Positions 26,003 through 34,539 are shown, counted from the first letter of the stretch. The stretch: DNA of 64,000 nucleotides from UBA1447 sp002329225 (GCA_050946835.1 JBMNVN010000003.1:186001-250000); one strand, 5' to 3'. Notes: a model not told the origin generated them from the letters alone. Numbers and translations: made by a program.

Positions 26003-27076
26003 TCAAATAAGAAAATCCGCAAGCACTATTGCCGCTGCCGCTTCCACCGCGATAACCGCTCTGGGCACAATGCAGGGGTCATGGCGGCCCTCAATTACAA
26101 GGCTGACATCGGTTTTTTGTTTTAAATCCACCGATTTTTGCTCAAGACCTGTGGAGGGGGTGGGCTTAAAAGCGGTTCTGAAAATTACGGGCATACCGGA
26201 GGTAAGGCCCCCCAAAATGCCGCCGTGGTTGTTTGTCCGGGTTGCTACCTTTCCGTCCTCATAATAATATGGGTCGTTATGCTCGGAGCCTTTCATTTCA
26301 GCGGCCTCAAATCCCGCTCCGAATTCAATTCCCCTCACTGCGGGGATGCCGAAAATTGCCGCCGCCAAGCGGTTTTCGATGCCGTCAAACATGGGGTCCC
26401 CCACTCCCGCCGGCATACCCGTGGCGGCACATTCCACAACTCCGCCCAACGAATCCCGCTTTTCCGCAACCGAATGTATCAGGGCAAGCATCCGCTCCCC
26501 CGCTTCATCGCTTATTGTAGGGAAACTTTTTTGAGTTATAACTTCAAACAGACCGGGATCGACGCTTACAGGGTCGAAAGCCTCGTCTTTTTCACTGCCT
26601 ATGGCGGCTATGTGAGCGCCCACATGCACACCTCTGCGCTCAAGAATCTGTTTGCATACCGCTCCCGCAAAGCAAAGGGGCGCCGTCATTCTGCCGGAAA
26701 AATGCCCGCCGCCCCGAATATCATTAAAACCCCCATATTTAACATAGGCGGGATAGTCCGCATGGGAGGGGCGGGGCACATAACGCAGGGCGTCATAGTC
26801 TTTTGAACGGGCATCCGTATTCTCAATAACCGCACAAAGGGGTGCGCCGCAGGTAATGCCGTTTATCAGACCTGAAAGTATAACGGGTTCGTCTTTTTCT
26901 TTTCGTCGGGTAACGTGACTGCCGCTGCCGGGGGCACGCCGACTTAAAAAGTCCCGCACCTGCTCCATATCAATTTTCTCACCGGCGGGCAGACCGTCAA
27001 TTACCGCGCCGATGGCCGCGCTGTGGGACTGGCCGAAAATAGTGACCCTTATATTTTTACCTAAATCAGATGACAT
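26003..27076 (-). CDS. aroC: Chorismate synthase
   Basis: FMN-dependent trans-elimination of phosphate from EPSP to give chorismate. 357 residues. Signature GQSHSAAIGAVIDGLPAG at the N-terminus, SRRAPGSGSHVTRRKEKD, and the FMN-binding MTAPLCFAGAVC region. Its start overlaps the end of aroA by 11 bases. Seventh step of the pathway. Confidence 0.97.
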   Translation of the reverse strand: MSSDLGKNIRVTIFGQSHSAAIGAVIDGLPAGEKIDMEQVRDFLSRRAPGSGSHVTRRKEKDEPVILSGLINGITCGAPLCAVIENTDARSKDYDALRYVPRPSHADYPAYVKYGGFNDIRGGGHFSGRMTAPLCFAGAVCKQILERRGVHVGAHIAAIGSEKDEAFDPVSVDPGLFEVITQKSFPTISDEAGERMLALIHSVAEKRDSLGGVVECAATGMPAGVGDPMFDGIENRLAAAIFGIPAVRGIEFGAGFEAAEMKGSEHNDPYYYEDGKVATRTNNHGGILGGLTSGMPVIFRTAFKPTPSTGLEQKSVDLKQKTDVSLVIEGRHDPCIVPRAVIAVEAAAAIVLADFLI

Positions 27077-28328
27077 CCGCCTTACCTCCGAGTTTGTTAT
27101 AGTCCCTGAAAAACAGGGGATACGATTTTTCTACCGCTTCGGCTCCGTTAATAACAACTTTATCCCGGCAAACACAGGCAGCCGCAGCAGCAGCCATAAC
27201 AATGCGGTGATCCCCGAAGCCCTCGGTTGTACCGCCTGTAAGTCTTTCTTTACCGTTTATAATCAGGGAGTCCTCTTCCTCACGCACATCGCCGCCCAGG
27301 GCGGTAAGCATTTTTGTAACGGCGGTGAGCCTGTCGCTCTCTTTAAGGCGCAGTCTGCCGGCGTTTAGAATGCGGGATTTCCCCTCGGCGGCGGCCATAA
27401 CTGCGGCAAGTACGGGGACAAGGTCGGGAATGTCGGCAACATCCGCATCCAAGCCCCTCAGTTTTCCGCCGCACACATTTACGGCGCCGCCCCGCCGGGA
27501 TACATTCGCTCCCATTTGTTCCAGAATCTCCGCCATGCGCTTGTCCCTCTGCAGGGAATCGGGATTAAGCCCCGTACAGGTGATTTGACCGCCGAGAGCG
27601 CCCGCCGCCAACCAAAAGGCGGCATTGGACCAGTCCCCTTCCGCCGTAACCTTGCCGGGGGAAATATATTTTTGCCCGCCGGGGACAAAGTAGCCTTTTT
27701 CGTTTTGCTCACAGTTTACGCCGAAGCGGAAAAGTGCGGAAACGGTCATATCCGTGTAGCCCCCGGATTCAAGGGGGGAAGTCAGAATAATCTCGCTGTC
27801 CCCTTCCAAAAGGGGCAGAGCAAACAGCAGACCCGAAACAAACTGGGAACTTACATTACCGGGTAAATAAAACTTACCTTGACGCAGCCGTCCGCTGACC
27901 CTCAGAGGAAGTCCTTCCCCCTCAAAGTTACAGCCGTTTTGAGCCATTGCCTCTTTTATTGGCCCCAAGGGTCTTTCGGGGAGCCTGCCCCTGCCGGTGA
28001 CGGTAAAACCGTCAAAAAGAGCGGCGGCAACGGGGAGTAAAAAACGCAGGGTGGAACCGCTTTCGCCGCAGTCCAGAACGGGGTTTAAGTTTGAAAAATT
28101 GCTGGGCGCAGACACATTAAACCCGCCCCCGGACAGGGTGTTTACGGCACAGCCCATGGCTTTCAGGCAGAAGACGGTAGCCTCCAAATCTTGGGAAAGG
28201 TCGGTTAAGGCCACGGCAGTCCCCTCTGCGGCCAGACCGGCACAGATTAAAAGACGGTGGGCGTCGGATTTTGAGTCGATTGCCCTTATTGTCCCCGCCA
28301 GGGGTGTCGGTTTAACAGCGATATTCAC
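27066..28328 (-). CDS. aroA: 3-phosphoshikimate 1-carboxyvinyltransferase (EPSP synthase)
   Basis: Transfers enolpyruvyl from PEP to shikimate 3-phosphate. 420 residues with two inside-out alpha/beta domains. Seen: KSDAHRLLICAGLA, LDCGESGSTLRFLLPVAA (LxxGxSGTxxR-type motif with Ser in place of the usual Thr), LPERPLGP, and the late KESDRLTAV and DHRIVMA. Overlaps aroB by 4 bases and aroC by 11. The GESGSTLRF loop, instead of GNAGT, is of the class II (glyphosate-tolerant) flavour, though tolerance cannot be concluded. Confidence 0.96.
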   Translation of the reverse strand: MNIAVKPTPLAGTIRAIDSKSDAHRLLICAGLAAEGTAVALTDLSQDLEATVFCLKAMGCAVNTLSGGGFNVSAPSNFSNLNPVLDCGESGSTLRFLLPVAAALFDGFTVTGRGRLPERPLGPIKEAMAQNGCNFEGEGLPLRVSGRLRQGKFYLPGNVSSQFVSGLLFALPLLEGDSEIILTSPLESGGYTDMTVSALFRFGVNCEQNEKGYFVPGGQKYISPGKVTAEGDWSNAAFWLAAGALGGQITCTGLNPDSLQRDKRMAEILEQMGANVSRRGGAVNVCGGKLRGLDADVADIPDLVPVLAAVMAAAEGKSRILNAGRLRLKESDRLTAVTKMLTALGGDVREEEDSLIINGKERLTGGTTEGFGDHRIVMAAAAAACVCRDKVVINGAEAVEKSYPLFFRDYNKLGGKADVI

Positions 28329-29398
28329 GCCTCGTCCTCCCCGCTTAAACCGCTACATATAAAAGCTTCCAATTCCTCCACCGGCAGGGGCATAATTTCC
28401 GCCTCCCCTATCCGGCGGGGTACTATCAGATTGATTTTCTCTCCCGTTCTTTTTTTGTCGGAAAGGGCGGCCTCTGTAAGCTGAGCCGCATCATAATCAC
28501 AACTTACGGGCAGTTCCTGTTTTTTGAGCGCCACGATCAGGGAATTAAGACTGCCCTTTTCGGCTATTCCCCGGCGCTCCGCCGCCCGGGTTATTAAAAC
28601 CATACCGACAGCCACCCCGTGACCGTGGGCAACGGTATAGCCGCTGAGTTTTTCAATGGCGTGGCCCAAGGTATGGCCGAAGTTTAAAAGCTGCCTTTCG
28701 CCTTTATCCAACTCGTCTTTATTGACAACTTCGCCTTTAATCTCCACACAGCGGGCAACAATCTTTTGAGTCAAGTCCCGCCAATCACCCTCACAGAATG
28801 TATCGAAAAGATTTTTGTCTTTTATCACGCCGTATTTTATTGCTTCCGCTATGCCGTCGGCCATAACTTCCCGGCTCAGGGTGTTAAAACTTTCGGTGTC
28901 GCAAATCACCAGTTCGGGCTGCCAGAAGGCGCCCGCCAGATTTTTGCCCGCTTTGAGGTTCACCCCCGTTTTACCCCCTACGGAGGAATCTGTTGCTGCT
29001 AAAAAAGTGGTGGGTATCTGGACAAAGCGGATGCCCCGCATATATACGGCCGAGGCAAAGCCCGCCAAATCGCCGGTTACGCCCCCGCCCAGGGCTACTG
29101 TCAAATCCGACCGGGTGACGCCGTTTGCCGCCATGAACTCCAGAAGTTCGGCTAAAACTCCAAGGTTTTTGGAGCCTTCCCCGTGGGGAAAAACAAACTT
29201 AAAAGTGTTAAATCCGGCCTTTTTTAAAGACTGTTCAACTCCGCCGGCATAAAGGCTGTCCACATTGCTGTCCGTCACCAATACGGCGGAACAGGGGGAC
29301 ATATATTCTTTTAGAATCTCCCCCGTTTTTTTGAGCAGCCCTTCACCGATAAGAACATCGTAACTCTTATGTTTGCAATCTATTTTTACCTTTGTCAC
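28325..29398 (-). CDS. aroB: 3-dehydroquinate synthase
   Basis: NAD- and metal-dependent cyclisation of DAHP to 3-dehydroquinate. 357 residues. Motifs: VALGGGVTGDLAGFASAVYM for nucleotide binding, PTTFLAATDSSVGGKTGVN, and metal histidines in LNFGHTLGHAIE and HGHGVAVGM. Thirty-eight bases downstream of tyrA. Confidence 0.97.
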   Translation of the reverse strand: MTKVKIDCKHKSYDVLIGEGLLKKTGEILKEYMSPCSAVLVTDSNVDSLYAGGVEQSLKKAGFNTFKFVFPHGEGSKNLGVLAELLEFMAANGVTRSDLTVALGGGVTGDLAGFASAVYMRGIRFVQIPTTFLAATDSSVGGKTGVNLKAGKNLAGAFWQPELVICDTESFNTLSREVMADGIAEAIKYGVIKDKNLFDTFCEGDWRDLTQKIVARCVEIKGEVVNKDELDKGERQLLNFGHTLGHAIEKLSGYTVAHGHGVAVGMVLITRAAERRGIAEKGSLNSLIVALKKQELPVSCDYDAAQLTEAALSDKKRTGEKINLIVPRRIGEAEIMPLPVEELEAFICSGLSGEDEA

Positions 29399-29436
29399 TG
29401 TAAAACCGCCTCCCGCAGATTTATTTTCACCGGCCT

Positions 29437-30273
29437 TTACTCATCATTAAGGGCCTTTTTGCGGTCGCTTCCTTCCCGAAGCATATCATACAGAGCCTCG
29501 GGTTCACCCGTTTTTATAACGGCGGAATATTCTTTCAGCCGTTCTATGAGGGAATCAAGTTCCTCAACCAGGTTATCACTGTTAGCCAAAAACAATTCTG
29601 TCCACATTTTTGCGTTCAGTTTAGCCACTCTTGTCATATCCCTGTAACTTCCGGCGGAAAACCCCTTGTGATTGAGCGCCGACGGGCTTTTCACATAGGC
29701 GTTTGATACCACGTGGGCAAGCTGTGAGGTAAAGGCTATCATTCGGTCGTGTTCTTCCGGAGCGGTTATTTTTACAACATAAAAACCTATTTGCAGAAAA
29801 AAGGTTTTGAGTTTGTAAACGACTTCAATTTTTGTACCCTCATATGGGGTCAATATCATGGAAGCCTTTTCAAAGAGGTTCTTTTTTGAATATTCAAACC
29901 CCGAAAACTCCCGCCCCGCCATGGGGTGCCCCCCTACAAAGATAAAGCCGTTTTCTTTTGCGGGCTGTTCCAGAGCATCGCAAACTTTCCGCTTTATGCC
30001 GCAACAGTCCAAAACAATACCGCCCTGTTTAAAAAACCCGGCACGGCTGATTACATAATCGACAGTGTCCCCGGGATAAATGGCCACAATTACCAGGTCG
30101 CACTCGCAGAGAAGCTCATCTTCCAACTCCCCGTCAATTACCCCCAACAGCCTTGCCTTATACATAACCTGTTCGGATATATCCCTGCCCAAGACCTTGC
30201 AGTCCGTATTATCTTTTATTGCCTTGGCTATGGAGCCACCTATAAGGCCGAGACCTACAATTCCTACAGTCAT
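29437..30273 (-). CDS. tyrA: Prephenate dehydrogenase
   Basis: NAD(P)-dependent oxidative decarboxylation of prephenate toward tyrosine. 278 residues, the short form without a C-terminal ACT domain. N-terminal Rossmann GIVGLGLIGGSIAKAI; GGHPMAGREFSG contains the catalytic His region; EEHDRMIAFTSQLAHVVS and GSYRDMTRVA are conserved. GGAGGG precedes the ATG. With pheA in the same operon it divides prephenate between Tyr and Phe. Confidence 0.95.
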   Translation of the reverse strand: MTVGIVGLGLIGGSIAKAIKDNTDCKVLGRDISEQVMYKARLLGVIDGELEDELLCECDLVIVAIYPGDTVDYVISRAGFFKQGGIVLDCCGIKRKVCDALEQPAKENGFIFVGGHPMAGREFSGFEYSKKNLFEKASMILTPYEGTKIEVVYKLKTFFLQIGFYVVKITAPEEHDRMIAFTSQLAHVVSNAYVKSPSALNHKGFSAGSYRDMTRVAKLNAKMWTELFLANSDNLVEELDSLIERLKEYSAVIKTGEPEALYDMLREGSDRKKALNDE

Positions 30274-30312
30274 TTTTACCCTCCGGAGAATTTATGTTTT
30301 TTAAGCGTTTAT

Positions 30313-31323
30313 TCAGCTGTATTTATAGGCATAGGGCCGGATAGCGTTCACCTGCGCCATAAGGGTATCAAAATCGGCAGGGGTGAGGGACTGAACGCCG
30401 TCGCTGAGGGCACGGGAAGGCTCGTTATGCACCTCCACCATCAACCCGTCGGCACCGGCGGCAATCGCCGCTAAAGCCATGGGCGGCACCAGACGGGCAT
30501 AACCCGTAGCGTGGCTGGGGTCAATAACAATCGGCAGATGAGTATGCTCTTTAAGCAGCGGAACTGCGGAAAGATCCAAGGTGTTCCTTGTGGCGGTTTC
30601 AAAAGTCCTGATGCCCCGCTCGCAAAGGATTACGTCCTCATTGCCCTCCGACATAATATACTCCGCGCTCATAAGCAGTTCCTGAATGGTGCTGGAAAGT
30701 CCCCTTTTAAGAAGAATCGGCTTTTTCATCCGCCCAAGTTCTTTGAGCAGTTCAAAATTTTGCATATTGCGGGCGCCCACCTGAATCAAGTCCACATCGG
30801 CAAACAAATCCAGCTGAGATACATCCATAACCTCCGTAACTATGGGGAGGCCGGTGAGTTTTTTTGCCGTAAGAAGAATTTCCATCCCCTTTGCTCTCAG
30901 CCCCTGAAAAGCGTATGGGGATGTGCGGGGTTTAAAGGCTCCGCCCCGCAGAACGGTTGCACCGGATTCTTTTACGCTTTGGGCTATACCGCAAAGCTGC
31001 TCCTCACTTTCTATGGAACAGGGACCGGCAATAACCTGCACGTTGCCGCCGCCCATCTTAACATTGCCGACGTCGATTACCGAATCTTCCGGATGAAACT
31101 TTCTGTTGGCCTTTTTGTAAGGTTCCTGAACAAGCTTGACATCTTCCACAATGCTCAGCGCCCGAATAAGGTCGGCATCCACTACGGTGGTATCCCCCAC
31201 CAAGCCCAAAACGGTGTGATTGGCACCGGCGCTCAGGTGAATATCCAACCCCATGCTTTTGAGCCAATCCTTCAAATTGCCGAGTTGGTCTTCGTTGTAA
31301 TCCTTTTTCAGTATGACTATCAT
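30313..31323 (-). CDS. aroF: DAHP synthase, type I-beta with N-terminal ferredoxin-like domain
   Basis: First committed step: PEP plus erythrose 4-phosphate to DAHP. 336 residues. Residues 1-70 form the ferredoxin-like regulatory domain (start MIVILKKDYNEDQLGN) known from Thermotoga-type enzymes, where it mediates Tyr/Phe inhibition. The barrel shows AGPCSIESEEQL, LRGGAFKPRTSPYAFQG, LLKRGLSST, and IDPSHATGY with metal and substrate residues. It is the first structural gene after the leader peptide and attenuator. Naming varies between organisms (aroF, aroG, aroA). Confidence 0.95.
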   Translation of the reverse strand: MIVILKKDYNEDQLGNLKDWLKSMGLDIHLSAGANHTVLGLVGDTTVVDADLIRALSIVEDVKLVQEPYKKANRKFHPEDSVIDVGNVKMGGGNVQVIAGPCSIESEEQLCGIAQSVKESGATVLRGGAFKPRTSPYAFQGLRAKGMEILLTAKKLTGLPIVTEVMDVSQLDLFADVDLIQVGARNMQNFELLKELGRMKKPILLKRGLSSTIQELLMSAEYIMSEGNEDVILCERGIRTFETATRNTLDLSAVPLLKEHTHLPIVIDPSHATGYARLVPPMALAAIAAGADGLMVEVHNEPSRALSDGVQSLTPADFDTLMAQVNAIRPYAYKYS

Positions 31324-31353
31324 TTATAAATCCCCTTTCGTATTCCGATAATT

Positions 31354-31440
31354 AAAAAAACTCCTGCAGCGAATTTCGCTGAGGAGCTTAAAAGCTTTGT
31401 AGGGTAACTATCTTACAAGCGGTCTCCTATTTTCAGCGAA
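31354..31440 (-). promoter_or_regulatory. aro attenuator: terminator and leader-encoded antiterminator
   Basis: Minus strand. Terminator: CTCCTCAGCGAA (31386-31375) pairs with TTCGCTG-c-AGGAG (to 31361) with one bulge, followed by seven T (31360-31354). Antiterminator: the leader-gene segment 31440-31424 contains TTCGCTG and AGGAG, the same two blocks as the terminator's second arm, so it can pair with the first arm instead. The segment lies after the Phe/Tyr codons and before the leader stop, so stalled ribosomes leave it free and terminating ribosomes cover it. Confidence 0.85.
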
Positions 31441-31512
31441 ACTCATACCGGCCCTGCTAAAGTAAGCAAAGCCGAAGTAAAAATAGTTTGCTGAAAAGTT
31501 TTGAGCGGTCAT
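31408..31512 (-). CDS. aro operon leader peptide (Phe/Tyr-rich)
   Basis: A 34-residue peptide between the aro promoter and aroF. GGAGGG (31517-31522) lies 4 bases before ATG 31512; the stop TAG is at 31410-31408. Nine residues are Phe or Tyr, concentrated in residues 10-18 (YFYFGFAYF). This matches a ribosome-stalling sensor for Phe- and Tyr-charged tRNAs, the end products of the operon. No tryptophan codon is present. Too short for ordinary gene calling. Confidence 0.88.
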   Translation of the reverse strand: MTAQNFSANYFYFGFAYFSRAGMSFAENRRPLVR

Positions 31513-31541
31513 TTTACCCTCCGCCAATATGGAATGGAATG

Positions 31542-31570
31542 ATTATTGCACAAGGCAGTCCCGTTGTCAA
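31542..31570 (-). promoter_or_regulatory. Promoter of the aro operon
   Basis: Minus strand TTGACA (31565-31570) and AATAAT (31542-31547) with a 17-base spacer. Transcription would start near 31535, just before the leader gene. Confidence 0.75.
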
Positions 31571-31871
31571 GGAAAATTTTTTACGGCAATTTTTAAGATT
31601 GTAAAAGCAAATGAAACAAGTTAAAATGAGGTATCTCAAATCTGCTTATAATTCCGGATAGGAGGACAAACAATATAGGCTATACTATTGAAAGGATAAA
31701 AAGCATGATTAAAAAGGCGATGAAAGCAATGGACAACGCATAACGCACCGGGTCATATTGTTTTTATGGAAACTTTATATTATCAATCCATTACACACAC
31801 CATGGAACAGTCTATGGCAAAAATAACACAGGAGGAACAGCCACTTAATAAGAAAGGTTGTATAAGCAAAA
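31571..31871. other. Intergenic AT-rich stretch
   Basis: Between the aro promoter and the first small membrane gene. It contains AGGAGG at about 31661-31667 with no clear gene behind it, a TATACT element, and the short repeat with a 12-codon frame at 31694-31743. Nothing else could be assigned. Confidence 0.4.
31694..31743 (+). repeat. 50-base repeat with 12-codon frame, copy 1
   Basis: Matches 33094-33143 at 41 of 50 bases. Both copies start GGATAAAAA and contain an ATG (here 31705) opening a 12-codon frame, MIKKAMKAMDNA, with TAA at the same place. Both lie upstream of a small membrane protein gene. Whether the frame is translated is unknown. Confidence 0.5.
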
Positions 31872-32111
31872 ATGATTACAGTAATTTTAATTGTGATTTT
31901 TCTATTTGTTTCTTGGATAGCATTCATCCCGCCTCTTGATGAATATCACTTGATTCAATCTACTTATCCTGTAATAATAGGCTTGGTTGCCGTAGTAATT
32001 ACCAGCGCGACCATAATAATCCGAAAACTTGATCGTATATATAATGAAATTAAAAACATCAAGGATAATGAGAGAGATAAACCGAAAGACGACAATAGCC
32101 AATTACAGTAA
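31872..32111 (+). CDS. Small two-helix membrane protein
   Basis: A 79-residue protein of unknown family: a hydrophobic helix at 2-20, a short loop, a second helix at about 32-50, and a charged, Lys/Asp-rich tail. The nearest ribosome-site-like sequence (AGAAAGG) is rather far from the ATG, so the start is uncertain. It lies in an AT-rich accessory stretch. Confidence 0.55.
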   Translation: MITVILIVIFLFVSWIAFIPPLDEYHLIQSTYPVIIGLVAVVITSATIIIRKLDRIYNEIKNIKDNERDKPKDDNSQLQ

Positions 32112-32286
32112 CTGAGCTTGAGCAAATGCGTTAAAACAAACTTCACACAAACACGAGCCAAATTGCTCCCCCTAGGTCAAAAGCCGAGGGGGATGCAAGG
32201 CGGTTCAACATTTTCCCCGGCATAATCAGCATAGGCTATGATAACGCTTTTACTTAAAAGCTAAAGGCTGTGCTAATACGCAAATG

Positions 32287-32295
32287 TGATATAAT
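32287..32295 (+). promoter_or_regulatory. Extended -10 promoter before the 32338 gene
   Basis: TGA-TATAAT (32287-32295) is an extended -10 element with no clear -35 box, 42 bases before the start codon. Confidence 0.4.
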
Positions 32296-32337
32296 CGGTT
32301 ATCAGTAAGTCGTACCGTTAAAATAGGGGTGTATGCA

Positions 32338-32832
32338 ATGAACAAAAACATAAATAGGAGCGAAATAGCGATTGGCATTGTTTTGCCGTTGTTTGTTTGG
32401 ATATTAGCGTTTTTGCTTACCGGTGAGCTTTTTGGCGGTGGAGATATGTTTGATGTGGGTTATCCGAAATTAGAGTTAGATAAGTTAGGGGTAGGACAAT
32501 TAGGGTTAGGGAAAATATATTTTGTATTGTTTTTGGTGTACAACATAGGTATTGCAATATTTGCCAAAAAGAAAAGTAAACACACCTTGTTTTTATGCTC
32601 CAGCATTGTGATTGCAATTCCGTTACTCAGTTTTGCGGCTTCTTTTCTTTCATATTTGACCGGTGTAGGCGGTGAATTTCTAAGTACTGTACTATACATT
32701 ATAGCTATCCCTGCGGGAACGGCAATATATACCAATGCTGACAGTGTAGAAATGACAGTAGTATCATGGGTTGTCGTTTTTCTTGCACCGATAGCGGGGC
32801 TTATCACCTATAAATTTACAAAAACCGACTAA
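32338..32832 (+). CDS. Hypothetical multi-pass membrane protein
   Basis: A 164-residue protein with four or five hydrophobic helices and no recognised domain. A low-complexity stretch near residues 46-57 is built of Leu, Gly, Lys and Val (KLGVGQLGLGK) and is encoded by repeated TTAGGG-like triplets. ATG 32338 is chosen over GTG 32329 because AGGGG is 8 bases upstream. Part of the AT-rich accessory stretch. Confidence 0.65.
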   Translation: MNKNINRSEIAIGIVLPLFVWILAFLLTGELFGGGDMFDVGYPKLELDKLGVGQLGLGKIYFVLFLVYNIGIAIFAKKKSKHTLFLCSSIVIAIPLLSFAASFLSYLTGVGGEFLSTVLYIIAIPAGTAIYTNADSVEMTVVSWVVVFLAPIAGLITYKFTKTD

Positions 32833-32845
32833 AACCACAGCGGAC

Positions 32846-32877
32846 TTTCACCACAGATTGACGGCATGCCCGTCATA
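32846..32877 (+). repeat. Dispersed 32-base repeat, copy 2
   Basis: 26 of 32 bases match 16856-16887, including the hairpin TGACG/CGTCA. It begins 14 bases after the stop of the 32338 gene. Confidence 0.4.
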
Positions 32878-33093
32878 AATTATTTGCGTAGCAGTCAATA
32901 AAGGCTGTTGCGCTGTTTTCTTTTTAAACAACACATTCTTTTTTCTTGACTCTGTATAAGAGCAGAAACATATCCCGTATGTAAAAGTTGATTGACATCC
33001 GGAACAAAACAACAACTTGCACAAAAACAAGGGCAAAACTTTGTGCAATATTTTTTGTAACCGTTTTGATTTTGGCAGACTATATAAGTAGAG

Positions 33094-33143
33094 GGATAAA
33101 AACCATGATTAAAAAGGCGGCGATACCAATGGGCAATGTTTAA
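33094..33143 (+). repeat. 50-base repeat with 12-codon frame, copy 2
   Basis: Matches 31694-31743 at 41 of 50 bases, exactly 1400 bases downstream. The frame from ATG 33105 reads MIKKAAIPMGNV and stops at the same place. TATATA lies shortly upstream. Confidence 0.5.
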
Positions 33144-33251
33144 CACAGTTTTTAAAAAATAGCCGTAATTGCGGTAGCGGAAACTCTACTTTAACTTAGT
33201 TCAATTTGCAATGCGGAGTTACACAAAACTTTAGTAAGGAGATGGGTTTTG

Positions 33252-33674
33252 ATGAAGAAAATTGTATTTATTGCAATCTATTTTATTTTGTTTCTATTGG
33301 GAGCAATAGTAAATTGGGAAGCAATGGCTTCCGGAGGTCGGGCAACCGTAACGGGATTTTCCGTTTCACTATTATTTACCTGTGTGCTTCTGATTCTACC
33401 GTTTTTAGGAAAAAAAGAGAAAGGCTTTATAAACTTTTCACTGGTTTTTACCGTTTTTCTTTCTGTTGCCTCAATCATTGGCATACTGAAATATAGCGGC
33501 AACATCGCTTCCGACTTCGTCATTCCTCTTATTGTATTGCCCCTTGCGCCATTTTCGGGGCTAAAATACATACTCCCCTTAAATGTTCTATATCCTGTGC
33601 TAATCACACTTTCATTGATTAGCACTGCACTATCAACACTAATTCTATTTAAGAAAGGAAAGGCAAAATCATGA
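33252..33674 (+). CDS. Hypothetical four-helix membrane protein
   Basis: A 140-residue protein with about four transmembrane helices and a basic C-terminus (KKGKAKS). AAGGAG (33236-33241) serves either the ATG at 33252 or a TTG at 33249. The stop overlaps the ATG of the next gene by 4 bases, so the two are probably co-translated. No family recognised. Confidence 0.65.
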   Translation: MKKIVFIAIYFILFLLGAIVNWEAMASGGRATVTGFSVSLLFTCVLLILPFLGKKEKGFINFSLVFTVFLSVASIIGILKYSGNIASDFVIPLIVLPLAPFSGLKYILPLNVLYPVLITLSLISTALSTLILFKKGKAKS

Positions 33675-34539
33675 AAAATATATTATCTAAAAAAAAGTGG
33701 ATTATTTTTTGCGTTTGTTTACTCTTAGTTTTGAGTCCGCTTGTAGCAATGGCATCATCTTCACTGGATATCTTTAAGCGAGAGTACGCTGCTCTTGACG
33801 AAAAAGAGGTTTCCGAAAAATTGTCGAAGTATAGTTTTGAGGAACTCTGCACTGAGATAAATATACTAAGTAAAAGCGGGATAGGATTGCCGGATTTGAT
33901 CTTCCACTCCGCTACACTCGCTGAAAAAACAGATAAATTTTCAGCAAGTGATTTACTGAAAATTGTCGAGAACAAAAGCAACAGTGAAAATCTGAGAATA
34001 ATATGTCTCCAACTAATTGATTATGCTGATATTAAATTGTACTCACAAGACTCTTTGAAACTTTCGGAAATAATTTTATCTGAAAGCGAAAACAGCCTTG
34101 TACGCCAAAATGCGGTTTGGCTGTTAACCCCTACCGAAGAATCATACAACATTCTGGAAAAAGTTATTTTTCAAGATGACGAAAAACTTGCCTTCCAAGC
34201 ACTCAAAAAACTAAACCATTGTGCTCCTGAACGGGCCAAGACTGTAGCCGAAACTCTCTTAAACACAGAAGAACATAACGACAAACTGAGAATTACCCAT
34301 TATATATAATTGACATACAAAAAGAAGAAATTTACGCAACAAATTTTTCGCCCCCTTTAAGTAAACCATATTTTGTTGGCATACAGTCACTGGCAAATGA
34401 CAGTCTGCTTGTTCAATATTGTGATAACGGTTCATATGACCCCCAAAAAACTAAACAATACATTTTAGATAAAGAAATAATAGCGGATGAAATATCCCAT
34501 ATTTCTAAAACAACTATTGGGAATATAAAAATCACCTAA
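33671..34539 (+). pseudogene. Secreted helical-repeat (HEAT-like) protein, probably frameshifted
   Basis: The first frame (33671-34309, 212 residues) has a signal peptide or anchor (residues 8-28) followed by short helical pairs resembling HEAT repeats. It stops within TATATATA at 34301-34308. Removing two bases there would join it to a clean frame that has no start codon of its own (34309-34539), giving a 287-residue protein. This suggests slippage in the TA run, either a disabling mutation or a reversible switch. Function unknown; AT-rich accessory DNA. It overlaps the preceding membrane gene by 4 bases. Confidence 0.55.

Larger units (their letters stand above)
32833..33251. other. Intergenic stretch with two dispersed repeats
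   Basis: Holds the second copies of the 32-base repeat (32846-32877) and of the 50-base repeat with a 12-codon frame (33094-33143). No credible gene on either strand. Confidence 0.45.

Noticed and set aside
31323..31600. T-box or TRAP-type control before aroF
   Set aside because: No T-box consensus and no run of (G/U)AG triplets; the leader peptide explains the terminator better.
32484..32516. Telomere-like TTAGGG repeats
   Set aside because: They lie inside the coding frame of a membrane protein and encode a Leu/Gly/Lys stretch; a coincidence of codon use.
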